Part shown: in pieces, positions 11,617 through 22,424 of the stretch
Position numbering within the stretch: position 1 is the first letter of the stretch
Layout: each line of letters opens with the position of its first letter
DNA from: Amphibalanus amphitrite
Taxonomy: Eukaryota; Arthropoda; Thecostraca; Balanomorpha; Balanidae
Assembly (NCBI RefSeq): GCF_019059575.1
Contig: NW_024882798.1
Coordinates: 62,001-126,000, forward strand
Length of the DNA stretch: 64,000 bases
Direction: 5' to 3'
Made by a program: the position numbers and the translations under genes
The notes under the pieces: model-generated
What the model saw: the letters and a program-made list of their open reading frames with translations, nothing else
Database searches by the model: none
Told to the model about the DNA's origin: nothing

Positions 11617-11747
11617 AAAACTGTATTTTCATTCAAGCACTCATGCTAGTCTAAAATATATGGACCCTCCACCGCTCACTCAAACCCCATAATGCCTCTA
11701 ATGACCCTGTAATCCATCCAGTCAAGGCCTATCGGACTGTCCCTATG

Positions 11748-11930
11748 GACATGTGACAGCCCCTGGGGACGGTCCCTGCGGACATGGGACGGTCCCTGCA
11801 GGCATGGGACGGCCCCTGTAGACATGTGACGGCGCCTCTGGACATGGGACGGCCCCTGCGGACATGTGACAGCCCCTGGGGACGGTCCCTGCTGACATGT
11901 GACAGCCCCTGCAGACATGGGACCGCTGGC
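11748..11930. repeat. Minisatellite of about 20 bp units next to the protease-homologue stop codon
   Basis: About nine imperfect copies of a unit such as GACATGGGACGGTCCCTGCG lie directly beyond the stop codon of the - strand gene at 11949, where they would form the start of its 3' UTR. Units vary mainly at GGGAC/GTGAC and at the junction GGTCC/GCCCC. Each unit contains the self-complementary GGGACGGTCCC. Confidence 0.8.
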
Positions 11931-11948
11931 CGCTGCCTCCGGTCAGCC

Positions 11949-13688
11949 TCAGTTGGCGGCCGGGTCGCGGCAGTACTCGCCGTCGGCGGCGCTGGTCCAA
12001 ATCCAAAACAGCGCATCGGTAACCCTGGCGTACACGCCCGGGTAGTCTGGACGCGCGCAGCCAATGGACCAGGAGACGACGCCGACGAGCGAGTAGCGGT
12101 TGTTCTCCAAGCTGACGAGCGGGCCGCCCTGGTCTCCGTGACACCAGCCCTTGCCGCCTAAGCCCAGCAGGCCGGTGCAGATCATACTGGAGGTGACTGT
12201 TCTCGTCGTTCTTCTCTGGTAGGCAGACGCGCATTTGTAGTAGCTCATTATGGGGACGTTAGCCTCTTGCAGCGTGGTGGGCTTAGGGCCGCGGTGCGAG
12301 GTGGTGCCGAAGCCGGTGACGATGGCGTCGGCGCCGACAAAGTCGTTGGAGGCGGTCGGCAGGCAGGCGGGCGCGATCTTATTGTCGGTGGGGAAGGTGA
12401 TGGCCGTGGCCAGCTTCAGCAGCGAGAAGTCGTTGTGGTGTGTGTCCGGATCGTAGTACGGGTGCGCCTTGATCTGGGCGACGCTGAAGCGGATCTCGTT
12501 GTCGTCCTGGCCGGTGAGGTGCTTGCGCAGTAGGACCTTGATATCGCTGGCCGACACTTGGCTCGTACAGCGCGCTGTCGTCAGCACGTAGAGACTGTTG
12601 ATGATGGCACCGCCACAAAGAAGAGAGTTATAATAATGCCTCGCGAATATAGCCGCCTGCCACGGGTACTCGTTGGCCTCCGTATCCTCACCACCGACGA
12701 TGCGCGAGGCGCGGTTGACTTGGCCGCAGGCGCACGTGTCGGAGGGCGGCGGCGTCTCTCCGACGGTGACGGTACACTCGAAGCCGGGCCGCACCGAACT
12801 GCGGTCAGTGTGCCAGTGAATCGACATGCGGTCGACAGCAGCCACGTCGCTCGGTCTGCGGGTGCTGCAGAATCTGATGCCGTTCAGGGACAGCCAGTCG
12901 GAAAGACACATTGAGTCGTACTCGACGTCGAACTGCGAGCACGTCACCGACAGCTGGTCGCCGGCCTGGTCGGCGTACAGCTGGTAGTGGCAGTCGACGT
13001 CGTTGCTGTAGTCGCCGTCGCCGTCGGTGATGGTGTGCTCGCCGCGCGCCAGCCGGCTGGTGCCGCAGCTGAGCTGCGAGCCGGCTGGCACCACGGTCGG
13101 CTCCACCAGCTTCACCGTGCACCGGTAGCCCGCAGCGGCGGTGCTTTTGTCGCTGAAGAAGACGATGTCGAGGCGAGATCCGCCCACGGCCGACGGCCCG
13201 CTGGAGCCGCAGTACTTGATGTCGTTAACCCGTAGCCAGTCCTGCTCGCACGAGTCGTCGCCCTCGAGCTCGAATGTCTCGCAGTTCAGCTGGAGCTCCT
13301 TACCGGTGTCGGTGGTGAACGAATAGGCGCAGTAGGCGTAGTTGTCGTAGTTGGACGGATAGTTTGGCGACTCGATAACTGCCGACGAGCCTTCGGCGAT
13401 AACATGAGAGCCGCAGGACAGCGCCCCGGAGCGCGCGCTGGGAGTGTCAGAGTCGCCGAGTGAGGCCAGCGTCCTGTCCTCGGGTGCTGGTCTCTTTGTA
13501 CCATCAAAGTGCGGCTCCATACCATCAAACTCCAGTGCTGTATTATCAGACATCTTACCATCAAACTCGGGCCTCTCATCCAACGGCTTTCCCGCTTCGT
13601 ACCCACCTTCCTGGTCTTGGAGCGTGCTGGGCAGCGCCAGAGCGCCGGCCAGCAGGCAGTTGAGCAGCAGCAGCTGACACGTCTTCAT
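11949..13688 (-). CDS. Secreted CUB-CUB serine-protease homologue (catalytically inactive)
   Basis: This is a single-exon 579-residue protein. The start at 13688 (MKTCQLLLLNCLLAGALALP) is chosen because a signal peptide follows at once and a TATA box lies about 60 bp upstream; an in-frame ATG at 13796 lies beyond that TATA box. A signal peptide (about 1-19) is followed by an acidic linker with three FDG repeats (42-63), CUB domain 1 (about 92-196), CUB domain 2 (about 208-309) and a trypsin-like domain from RIVGG at 329. The chymotrypsin-numbering His57 is Arg373 (LTTARC), Asp102 is kept (Asp420), and Ser195 is Gln520 (WCHGDQGGPL). The residue at position 189 is Gly514. The disulphide cysteines remain. 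Arthropod protease homologues of this kind act as cofactors or binding proteins in clotting, melanisation or matrix; that role here is an inference. Confidence 0.9.
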   Translation of the reverse strand: MKTCQLLLLNCLLAGALALPSTLQDQEGGYEAGKPLDERPEFDGKMSDNTALEFDGMEPHFDGTKRPAPEDRTLASLGDSDTPSARSGALSCGSHVIAEGSSAVIESPNYPSNYDNYAYCAYSFTTDTGKELQLNCETFELEGDDSCEQDWLRVNDIKYCGSSGPSAVGGSRLDIVFFSDKSTAAAGYRCTVKLVEPTVVPAGSQLSCGTSRLARGEHTITDGDGDYSNDVDCHYQLYADQAGDQLSVTCSQFDVEYDSMCLSDWLSLNGIRFCSTRRPSDVAAVDRMSIHWHTDRSSVRPGFECTVTVGETPPPSDTCACGQVNRASRIVGGEDTEANEYPWQAAIFARHYYNSLLCGGAIINSLYVLTTARCTSQVSASDIKVLLRKHLTGQDDNEIRFSVAQIKAHPYYDPDTHHNDFSLLKLATAITFPTDNKIAPACLPTASNDFVGADAIVTGFGTTSHRGPKPTTLQEANVPIMSYYKCASAYQRRTTRTVTSSMICTGLLGLGGKGWCHGDQGGPLVSLENNRYSLVGVVSWSIGCARPDYPGVYARVTDALFWIWTSAADGEYCRDPAAN

Positions 13689-13746
13689 CCTGTGACCTCG
13701 GCGAGCGGCCAGGGCTGACTGGGACGACAGCACCGCGGGGTAGACC

Positions 13747-13755
13747 CTATTTATA
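13747..13755 (-). promoter_or_regulatory. TATA box of the protease-homologue gene
   Basis: On the - strand this reads TATAAATAG, a consensus TATA box. Transcription would start about 25-35 bp downstream, near 13720-13728, giving a 5' UTR of about 30-40 bases before the ATG at 13688. This supports a self-contained, regulated promoter rather than a processed-copy origin. Confidence 0.8.
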
Positions 13756-13796
13756 CCGCCTGGACATGTCATCGCCACCACTTCAAAATGACGCAT

Positions 13797-14989
13797 GTAT
13801 AGGTGTACTGTGTAAACTATCCTGGTGTCGTGTTTTGGTTATGACTGCAACAAACTGTCTACATAGGTGTGCGCCAGAAAACATGTGCAAAAAGGTCTTC
13901 GAACAGTGACTCATCACATATGTTGCCTGCCTGTAACGTAGAAACGACAAAAACCCAGCAACGCCATATGTGACCCAGAAACGTCATATGTAAGTACTAA
14001 TGCATGTAGTTAGTATACATAGTGCTCGACCCCTTGGATAGCTTGCGCCTTGCATAATGCATATACTGCCCTTTCCTCTTCGTTCTTTAACTTATAGGAT
14101 TATTTCATTCTCTTAGCGGGAAGTGTTGCGACTTTTCAGTTTGCCCGTGCTCAACGAGTCGAGCTCCAATGTAGATCGTTACGCCCTGTTGGGGGAGGAG
14201 CTGAACATGTACATACGTATACCTACCGTTTTACTCAGCTTCTGGGCCACATAGTGGCAAGTGGTAAACAGCATTCGAAAGGTAAAAAAAAGAGAGGGAA
14301 TTTAATTCGGCCATTTTTAGGTGAGGTCAATGGCCAAGAACCTAAAGGTTAGGAACAGTCAACTTACTAGATTTTACAATTTTGGTCAAACTTAGGTATA
14401 GCTTTCATATAAAAAAAACTCATGCAATACATAACTCTCCAGAAGTTATTTTCCTTACATGTGTCCTGTCCTCGTAATATCAGTTTGGCCCACTTAGGGT
14501 ATAAGAGAGATTTTTTTTTTTTGCAAAACAGTTCATTTGCAATGAGTGCAATGCATTTTGACTGAAGTGCTGTATCAGGCTTCTTTTACCACTTCCATGT
14601 TTCTTTCACCGAGAGGGTTCAATTTCACGCTGACATAGGTATTCAGGTCTACTAAAAGTTGATCTGTAGGTAGTCAAGGTAGTGAACTCATCGGTCAATA
14701 CCAGCTCTTCTTGTACCCACCCCGTCCTTTATGTTGAAACGAACCCCTTCCTGGGTATTGTCATTGCTATGACATGCCTTTATCAAAAGTTATTGTCGAA
14801 AGACTGTTGCTGACCTTATGACGTCAAATGGTCTCATAAGGAGACAACGGAACAAATTGTCTAAGGTTATCCCTCTGGCCTCCATTTCAAGCGAGTACCG
14901 TAAGTGCAATGCACAGTGGGGATTTTAGAAGCTAAAGCGGCTTAATTACAAAACCCTTTTTAGGTGTTACCTTTTGGTGTGAATTCCCA
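13797..14989. other. Upstream region of the protease homologue, nothing further recognised
   Basis: About 1.2 kb of mostly AT-rich DNA with no repeat family or reading frame of note. It is the natural place for upstream control elements of the - strand gene, but none is identifiable by eye. Confidence 0.5.
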
Positions 14990-15195
14990 GTAAACATGCC
15001 GACGTCGGCCCGACGTCGGCCGACGTCGGGGTGACGTCGGCAACTCGGCATCGGCATGCCGACGTCGGCCCGACGTCGGTCCAACCTCGGCACGACGTCG
15101 GCTGGATGTCGGATATGCCCGCACGTACCGACGTCCAGCCGTGGTCCAGCCGACGTCGGGCCGACGTCGGGGCGATGTCGGACCGACATCGGCCG
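14990..15195. repeat. CCGACGTCGG repeat element, copy 1 (one end visible)
   Basis: It starts CCCAGTAAACATG and consists largely of the self-complementary decamer CCGACGTCGG and one-base variants. It ends near GACCGACATCGG without the mirrored GTTTACTGGG end. Reading frames across it are artefacts of the repeat. Confidence 0.75.
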
Positions 15196-15754
15196 CTGTT
15201 TTGACCGTTAAAATAATATAAAATGCATGTTTCATGTTTCATAAAGAGCTTCTGTATTCAAAATATCCTCAAGAAACTCAAATCTTCCTCCACGCCGCAA
15301 CCCCTTGATCCGGACTGGACGGGAAACTTTATCCCATTTGGGATTGCCCGTAAGCCGAGCTCGCCCGTAGCCGGGTGCGGTGAGTGCTTGGGGGCTGCTC
15401 GGCCTATCCTTTGGTCAGGCTCAGCCCCGGCAACTCACCAGGGCCGGGCCCAGTTCATATAGAAAGGCCAGTCGGCAAGTGTCACTTTGCCAAAGTGCCA
15501 CTAATCAAAGGGACACTTTGGGAAACGTTGGTGCAGTTGTGTAAGAGTGGCTATATGAATCCATTGTGGGTAGGGTCGCCCTTTCCAAAAAGTGTCACGT
15601 AACAGCAATGGGACCGGGGACTCTACATATATGAACTGGACCCAGGGTGCTCGCCAAGAAGACCAATGTCTCCATCCTATCACCATGCCGGCTCTGAATT
15701 GGTCTTGTCAGACCGAAAGGGCATAACCCAACAAAACTACAAAATTTGCTATCT

Positions 15755-15846
15755 GGCTGCTTGGTGTAGTGGTTAGCGCACTAACCTCGCGTTCAAATGA
15801 CACGGGGCTCGAATCCCATCGCCGGCTGATGCTTTTGGCGTGTTGT
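15755..15846 (+). repeat. tRNA-derived SINE-like head
   Basis: GCTTGGTGTAGTGGTTAGCG matches a Pol III A box in tRNA context, and 35 bp on GGGGCTCGAATCCC matches a B box. The cloverleaf is imperfect, with no credible acceptor stem, so this is tRNA-derived rather than a tRNA gene. It runs directly into the CCGACGTCGG element, and a second B-box-like GGGGCTCGAATCCC occurs at about 15876-15889 inside that element. Confidence 0.5.
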
Positions 15847-16131
15847 CCCAGTAAACATGCCGACGTCGGCGACTGGGGGCTCGAATCCCGCCGCCGGTTG
15901 ATATTTTTTGCGCGTTGTCCCAATAAACATGCCGACGTCGGCCCCGTCGGTCCAACGACAAACGATCTCGTCAACCTCGGCAAACGACCTCGGCCCGACG
16001 TCGGCTCGACGTCGGCTGGACTTCGGCTCGACGTCGGAACATGCGGGGCGCGGGCATATCCGACGTCCAGCCGATGTCGGGCCGAGGTTGAACCGACGTT
16101 GGGCCGACGTCGGCATGTTTACTGGGTTGGA
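15847..16131. repeat. CCGACGTCGG repeat element, copy 2, with terminal inverted repeats
   Basis: The left end reads CCCAGTAAACATGCCGACG and the right end, near 16107-16130, is its reverse complement (...CATGTTTACTGGG). Between them are many CCGACGTCGG-like decamers and a fragment of the tRNA-like sequence. An internal CCCAATAAACATG (about 15920) suggests one unit inserted in or fused with another. It is a MITE-like, highly fold-back structure. Confidence 0.7.
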
Positions 16132-16300
16132 CTAAAAATTGATTGAATGGTTGGCATTTTTTCTGTATTTATACAGCCAGACAAGGAGAAACGTTTAAAG
16201 TTCACCTTCATGCGTAAGATAACTCAGAAACGACTGAGAATTTCGACTCGACGCAGGGCCTCGTCTAAGGAATTTTTACTGGGGGGGCAGAGACTGAAGG

Positions 16301-16392
16301 AGCCAAACCTAGGGTACCCCCAAATCCTGTTTTCTCACCGGATTTAGGCCACTTATTTTTCGTCACAGCCCTGAGACCATGATTTTTTAACA
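16301..16392. repeat. Short dispersed repeat, second copy at 49262-49350
   Basis: CCTAGGGTACCC...AAATCCTGTTTTCTCA...GATTTAGGCCA and CGTCACAGCCCTGA are shared, in order, with 49262-49350. Class unknown; non-coding. Confidence 0.6.
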
Positions 16393-16419
16393 ATTTTCTT
16401 TTTTAATTTGATTTTTTAT

Positions 16420-17571
16420 CCCGCGCGGGCCGGGGGATTCGGTTTTTCGCAGATATTTAAGAAACGGCGGCGTGGAGCGCCGTCGTTTTTGGCACACCTG
16501 TTCATGCATCTGTTCCGCACGTGTTGTGAAAATTTAAGACCCTGGTCACTCAAGGTCAGGTCACCAGGTCACGTCAAGTGACGTCACCTGAGAAAAAAGT
16601 GAGAATCCTCGTCATAGCTGCACCGACCGAACGATCACCTTAAAACTTTCAGCAATTGATGAGAGTAACAGTATATACAAAATGTTTATCTCGGAATTTT
16701 GGTATCGGTGACCTAAGGTCAGGTCAATTTTGCGACCTCTCTGTTATAGGTACCTAAGTCAATAGGAGAAAATTGAAAGGCGCCTTTTTGGACGAACGTC
16801 ATTCCAAACACTCTCAAGCATTGTGTTACAGGTAAACTCGACAAGCTGAACCGAAAAATGGCACCCGTGACCTCTCCTTATGACCCTGAGGTCTATTCAG
16901 GTCATAAAAGGACCCATGAGTTTTTTTACAATAACTTTTGAGAGACATGCTATAGCGATGAAAACACCTCACATGTGTTCCGCTCGACGATACGGATCGA
17001 CTGATATGCAACATGACCTTTTCCGGTCAGGTCATGACCTTGACCTGAGATCAAATTTTCAAAATGACCTTTCAACGTCAAATTATAGTTCATTCGACGC
17101 GTCTCGACAAGAGGAACGCGATGCTTTCAAAATAAATGTCACTTCCTTGAGTCAAAAGTTATTGCAGAAAAACGTGTTTCATAACAACGGGTATTTTTTA
17201 GATTTTGGCCTCTGGAGGCTAAACCGTTGACCTGAGGTCAAATCTGAGGACACACCGGTGAAAGAGCGTTAAAAGAGCTATCGAATGGGCTTTTCCTCGG
17301 CGCTTTAACTCTATCGGTTCCAGAGTTAGCCGTTAGCAGTTTCCAAAATTGTTGAAATGGACAAAATTTGACCTTTGATGACCTCTGGCGTCGGCGATAT
17401 CAACTTTGACCTTCCTAAAAGCATGACTGAAGTGTTTCCGTCATTATTTTTGACGCTCTTTCGAATGCCGCTTAATGCGTGTCGCTACGTGGCCCAGGAG
17501 CGGAGTTAGAAGGGGGGGTTCAGACACCCCCGGTCCGGCGCGGAAGTCGCGGAGCACCGGCCCGGCGCGGG
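16420..17571. mobile_element. TTAA-targeting short DNA transposon, family E, copy 1
   Basis: It begins CCCGCGCGGGCCGGGGG and ends CCCGGCGCGGG, with TTAT on the left and TTAA on the right. Close to the left end a hairpin-forming ACGGCGGCG...CGCCGTCG follows. The interior matches 24982-26168 read backwards and contains the shared core (about 17090-17140). Ends beginning CCC at a TTAA target are typical of piggyBac-like elements. No transposase is encoded. Confidence 0.6.
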
Positions 17572-17861
17572 TTAACATTGTGTTACCCCCTCACCAGACA
17601 GTGATAAACATACTTATCCGTGTTGGCCGTTTGATTGAGTGTGTGTGTGGGGGGGGGGCAAACACGAGTTGGGTCACTGGCCAGCTCTGCTAATTGACAA
17701 TTTGCTAATTGGCGCTCTCAGCTCTGAAAATCACAAAACTCTGGCTTTTCCCGTAGCCATGAACAGTTATTGAACAAATCATTTAATGTTTCTCGTTAAA
17801 TCCATGTAAGACTCCTAGCAAAACGTATTGCAGATAAGGTAATTTTGTGAGAAGTTCACGT

Positions 17862-17960
17862 GTTGACTGGGGGGGGGGCAAATGTTGGCCACTGGGGGGG
17901 GGGGGGGGGGCAATCCGCTCGACTGGGGAGGCAATTGCCCCCCCCCCCCCAGTTAACATG
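17862..17960. repeat. Multiple G-run/C-run hairpin block
   Basis: TTGACTGGGGGGGGG, a second run of about 17 G near 17895-17915, then GGGGAGGCAATTG and about 14 C ending in AGTTAAC. The left TTGACTGGG and right CCCAGTTAA are inverted repeats, so this may be a whole element of about 90 bp or two fused ends. Confidence 0.5.
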
Positions 17961-18949
17961 TTAGACGAGGCCCTGACTCGACGTTTCCAGTACCCACATC
18001 TCCGGACATTAATTTCATACAACTCCTGAAAAATTAGGTCCTAGTTCATCTCAGGTCGTGAGTCAAACTGAGGTAATGTTCAGCTATTTTTGGTCGAGAG
18101 TTCACGGAGAAACATCGCAGAAAATCAGACTATTTAATTAGGGGCTCACCAATTAAACCGTAGGAACAAAAAGATGTCAAGCAAATTATTACCTATCTCG
18201 AAATTTCCCAAACATAAAAATATTTATCTTGAGATTTTGTAATTCAAAATTTAGATTTCTGGAGATATTTTTGAAATTGTGATAAATTAAAAAAAAAACG
18301 GAATTAATGTCAAAGAACACTTCACTGCCATTACATAATACTCATGCCATAAATCAACAAAATATCTCTAAAACTCCCAGAGATATAGCCATCTGAAAGA
18401 CTAAAAATATACAGCCTGTTCTTATCACGCTTAATTGTTTTCAGCATTTGTGCCTAAAACAGTCTAGATCACTCAGAACTTAGGTAATATCTCGACTTGT
18501 TTTTGTGAAGGGGAGACTGACCTCTCTTGTGACGTCACAGGTCACCATCCATTCAGGTGGCTATCCATATGTCAGATGTAATATACACGTCATATTCAGA
18601 ATCATATTAGAAACCTTTTTTTTTACCGATTTCTCGTCGTTGTAAATAGAACAGATTTGACCTTGTTTGACATATGTAGGTACCTTATCTCTGTAACGTC
18701 ACAGGTCAAATATCGTGGTCATCGATGTCATATCTTGTGTATTTTGATGAGTTCTTTCGAATGCTGTTTGAATTTTTCCGATCTGACTATTGGTTCCGGA
18801 GATACGATGGGAGGCCCTTTGCCCCCTTCCCCCCCCCCCCTCCCCCAACAGGGCCTGAACCTGCCAGGCCTCAACGGGGTGCGGGTGAATAATTGCATGT
18901 CATCATAAAAGTACCTTTATTAGGAAGGGGCTAACATATAGAATTTGTA
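17961..18949. other. Intronic DNA with a decayed family D right end
   Basis: Mostly AT-rich and unrecognised. From about 18650 to 18885 the sequence resembles the right end of the family D elements downstream (TTTGAATTTTTCCGATC, GGAGATACGATGGG, then C-runs), so an older member is present in fragmentary form. Confidence 0.4.
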
Positions 18950-21349
18950 CCACAACCTTATTCACCTTCCAGGCGGTGGGGGGCATTTTTTGCCCCCCCC
19001 CCCTTTGTTTTTTCGATATATCTCGAGAACCGCTGCGCCGATCGTCACCAAACTTTCATATACCCTCCCGGGAGTATAGCTAGCGCACATGGTGACCAAA
19101 AATTTTCCAAAGGCTGTGATAGGCTGGCCGCTAATGACGTCAGAAAGACGTCATTTTTGCCATTTTCGACCCAAAAAAAGGTTTCGCGGGAAGAGCTGTC
19201 AGGCCTATAGCTTTAGAGATACAGAAAAATGTTTCAGACATAAAAGGTGTGAAATCACCAGGGCTACAAAACTGCTATTTCGGTTTTTCGAATTTTTTGG
19301 ATGTTGACCCCCAAAAATAAAAAATAGATTTTTAGAATATAATAGCCGAAAAATCCAAAAAGTTTTTTTTTTAATTTTGAAAAAACGGAATATATGTGAT
19401 AGTCCTTACCGCTTTCTATCTACATACCAAATTGGAGATCAATAACTCTTTTTTTGGCCAAGTTATAGCGAAAAAACTGTTCAAAGTTGATGACGTCAAA
19501 TTTTCAAACTCAATTTTAGCAATTCTAGACCTCGTAGCGCAAAACAAAGACCACCATTAGACTCCCCGTGACGAGCTGCATCGAATCAATATATTAATGC
19601 AAAAATATCAACTTTGAAGTTTGACCTTTTTTACCTGACCTTGACCTGACCTCCACCAGAAAGTGACCTTAACCGTACCTGATGGTCTTATAACCAGCAC
19701 CATTGAGTTTGAAATGAAAAACTGGCCATAAAACATGCATCGCACAACCTTAGTAAAGTTGGGTTCATGTGGTGACCCTTGGTGACCTTCGGTGACCTGA
19801 CCTGTGACCTGACCTGGTATGACCAGTGACCTCTAATAGCAACATATGTACTAGACAACTGACGCCCTATCGCCGATTTTCGACAAAATGCGTTTTACTC
19901 GGTGTTATAGCGCTTTCCTTAGAAGCCCCGTGAACGGTGAAACATTTTATCTTTGACCTGACCTGTGACGTCATCGGTGACCCCGAGGTCAATGAAATTT
20001 GGTTTCCTTCGACAAATTTAACCCGCGACCTGGTGGGGGGGGCTATTTTTTGCCCCCCTCCAGACTTTTCGCTATATCTCCAGAACCGCTGCGCCGATCG
20101 TCACCAAACTTTCAGTACCCTCCCGGACATCAATTTTACACATTGTGACCAAAAAATTTTTCCAAAGGCTATGATAGGTTGGCCGGAAATGACGTCAGAG
20201 TGACGTCATGTTCTGCCGTTTTCGACCCAAAAAAGGGTTTCGCGGGAAGAGCTGTCAGGCCTATAGCTTTGCAAATACAGAAAAATGATAAAGACATAAA
20301 AGATGTAGAATCAACAGGGCTACAAAACTGCTATCTCGGATTTTTGAAATTTTTCGATTTTGATCCCCAAAAATCAAAAAGTAAATTTTTTGGATATAAT
20401 AATCGAAAAATCCAAAAAGTTTTTTGCATTTCGCAAAACCGGAATATATGTGATAGTCCTTACCACCATCCACCCACATACCAAATTTGAGATTGATACC
20501 TCTTTTTTTGGCGAAGTTATAGCGAAAAAACTGTTCAAAATTGATGACGTCAAATTTTCAAACTCAATTTTTAGCAATTCTAGAACCCGTAGCGCAAAAC
20601 AAAGACCACCATTAGACTCCCCGTGACAAGCTGCATCGAATCAATACCCATTTTATGCAAAACTATCAACTTTAAAATTTGACCTTTTTTGGCCTGACCT
20701 TGACCTGACCTTGACCTGAACTTCACCAGAAAGTGACCTAAGCCGTATCTGATAGTCTTATAACCAACACCATTGAGTTGGAAATGAAAAATTGGCCATA
20801 AAACATCATCACACAACCTTAGTAAAGTTGGGTTCATGTGACCTGACCTGTGACCCTTGGTGACCTGACCTGTGACCTGACCTGGTATTGTCAGTGACCT
20901 CTAATAGCAACATATCTACTAGGCAACTGACGCCCTATCGCTGATTCTCGACAAAATGCGTTTTCCTCGGTGTTATAGCGCATTCCCTAGAAGACCCGTG
21001 AACGGTGAAACATTTCATCTTTGACCTGACCTGTGACGTTATCGGTGACCCCGAGGTCAATGAAATTTGGTTTCCTTCGACAAATTTGACAGGCCTTTCG
21101 AACGCCGTTTGAATTTTGCGGATCCGTCCAGTAGTTTCGGAGATACGAGGGGGGGCAAAAAATAGCCCCCCCCCCCCCACCAGGTCGCGTTATAAACAGA
21201 CCCCACCAGGGCGCGGGTTAACAGGGCTATCGAACGCCTTTTGAATTTTTCGGATCCGTCAAGTAATTTCAGAGATACGGGGGGGGGGCAAAAAATGTCC
21301 CCCCCCCCACCGCGCGGAAGGTGGCCGGGAGGCCCACCGCCTGCCGGGG
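18950..21349. mobile_element. Family D short transposon, copy 1, split by an inserted copy
   Basis: The outer element comprises about 18950-20021 and 21222-21349. The two parts join cleanly at TTAA: the sequence before 20021 (GACAAATTTAA) continues after 21221 (CAGGGCTATCGAACGCC), matching the uninterrupted order in the inserted copy near 21085-21105. Its left end, GGCGGTGGGGGGCATTTTTT, and its right end, mirrored at 21290-21330, are inverted repeats; TTAA follows at 21350-21353. The exact left boundary is uncertain. No coding capacity. Confidence 0.6.
20022..21217. mobile_element. Family D short transposon, copy 2, inserted at TTAA
   Basis: It begins CCCGCGACCTGGTGGGG and ends CCACCAGGGCGCGGG. 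TTAA lies immediately outside both ends (20018-20021 and 21218-21221), and removing the insert restores a continuous family D sequence, so this is a true insertion with a TTAA duplication. An extra mirrored end (CACCAGGTCGCG at 21178-21189) lies just inside the right boundary. The interior is roughly 90 percent like copy 1 by eye. The TTAA target and CCC ends point to piggyBac-like mobilisation. Confidence 0.7.
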
Positions 21350-21570
21350 TTAACAAAAATGTCATTTTAAAAAACCTTCAGGCACATATCAAAGTATTGC
21401 AATTCTAAAGAAATGTAGGAAATCAACAATGTACTCCATGCTTCTTCACTCTGCAATATATCCTATTATATTCGCCACTTTCTCCTGAACGATGGCACAG
21501 CCATTGTTGACACAGCTTTGGGAAATGCTCCTTGAATGCGCCGGTATTGGCTTGGAATATCTGCATGACG

Positions 21571-21655
21571 GCCTGGTGACGCCTTGGTGACGCCCTGGTG
21601 ACGGCCTGGTGGTGCCTTGGTGACGCCCTGGTGACGGCCTGGTGACGCCATAATG
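21571..21655. repeat. 12 bp minisatellite
   Basis: About seven copies of GGTGACGCCCTG and variants. The open frames across it (Arg/Pro/Ser-rich repeats) are artefacts. Confidence 0.85.
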
Positions 21656-22245
21656 GACGTCCGGCGCCGGCGCCCGGCAGCGAGAACTGAATCGGCCGGC
21701 GCCGGCCACCGCACCGCCGCTCTGGCGGGATTTTAGACTTTAGTTTAGGTTAGGTACACCCCTGTAACTAGAAAAGTTGCAGACCGATTTACTGATTGCT
21801 TTCATGACAAGATGCGCAATTCAATTTTGGGGAGGTATTGAAAACTTTAACGTTAATAGAATGCTTACGGCGTGAGGTAGTTATTTGCAAAAACAGGGTG
21901 GTGGTCGAAATTCGCATCCCCTTTCCACTGAGCGTGTTAATAAGTATTTGTGTTATAAAGTATTTGTCCGAAAATGAACTTGGGAGGTACCTATAACACA
22001 CGAGTATATGCGCTGGAACCAGGGTTGCGGAGTCAGAGTCGGAGTCAACACTTGGAAGCCAGATTCTGATTCAGGGTATGAGTCGCCGAAAATGCTTCGA
22101 CTCACTCAACAGCTCTGCTGGAGACTGCAACGCGTAGCTTAAAGCTAACACTAGGACTGCAATGTGTAGCTCAAGAACAACACCAGAACTGCAACGCGTA
22201 ACAGAAGGGTAACACCAAGAAAGATCCGCTCTATCTTTCGCCACT

Positions 22246-22424
<179 letters not shown>

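Noticed and set aside
13689-13796. A 36-residue N-terminal extension of the protease homologue
   Set aside because: The extension would begin upstream of the consensus TATA box and would bury the signal peptide; the start at 13688 explains both.
15755-15830. A functional tRNA gene
   Set aside because: The A and B boxes are present, but no acceptor stem or stable anticodon arm forms, so it is annotated as SINE-like.
14990-16131. CRISPR-like array
   Set aside because: The CCGACGTCGG units are palindromic, irregularly spaced, without unique spacers, and lie in animal DNA.
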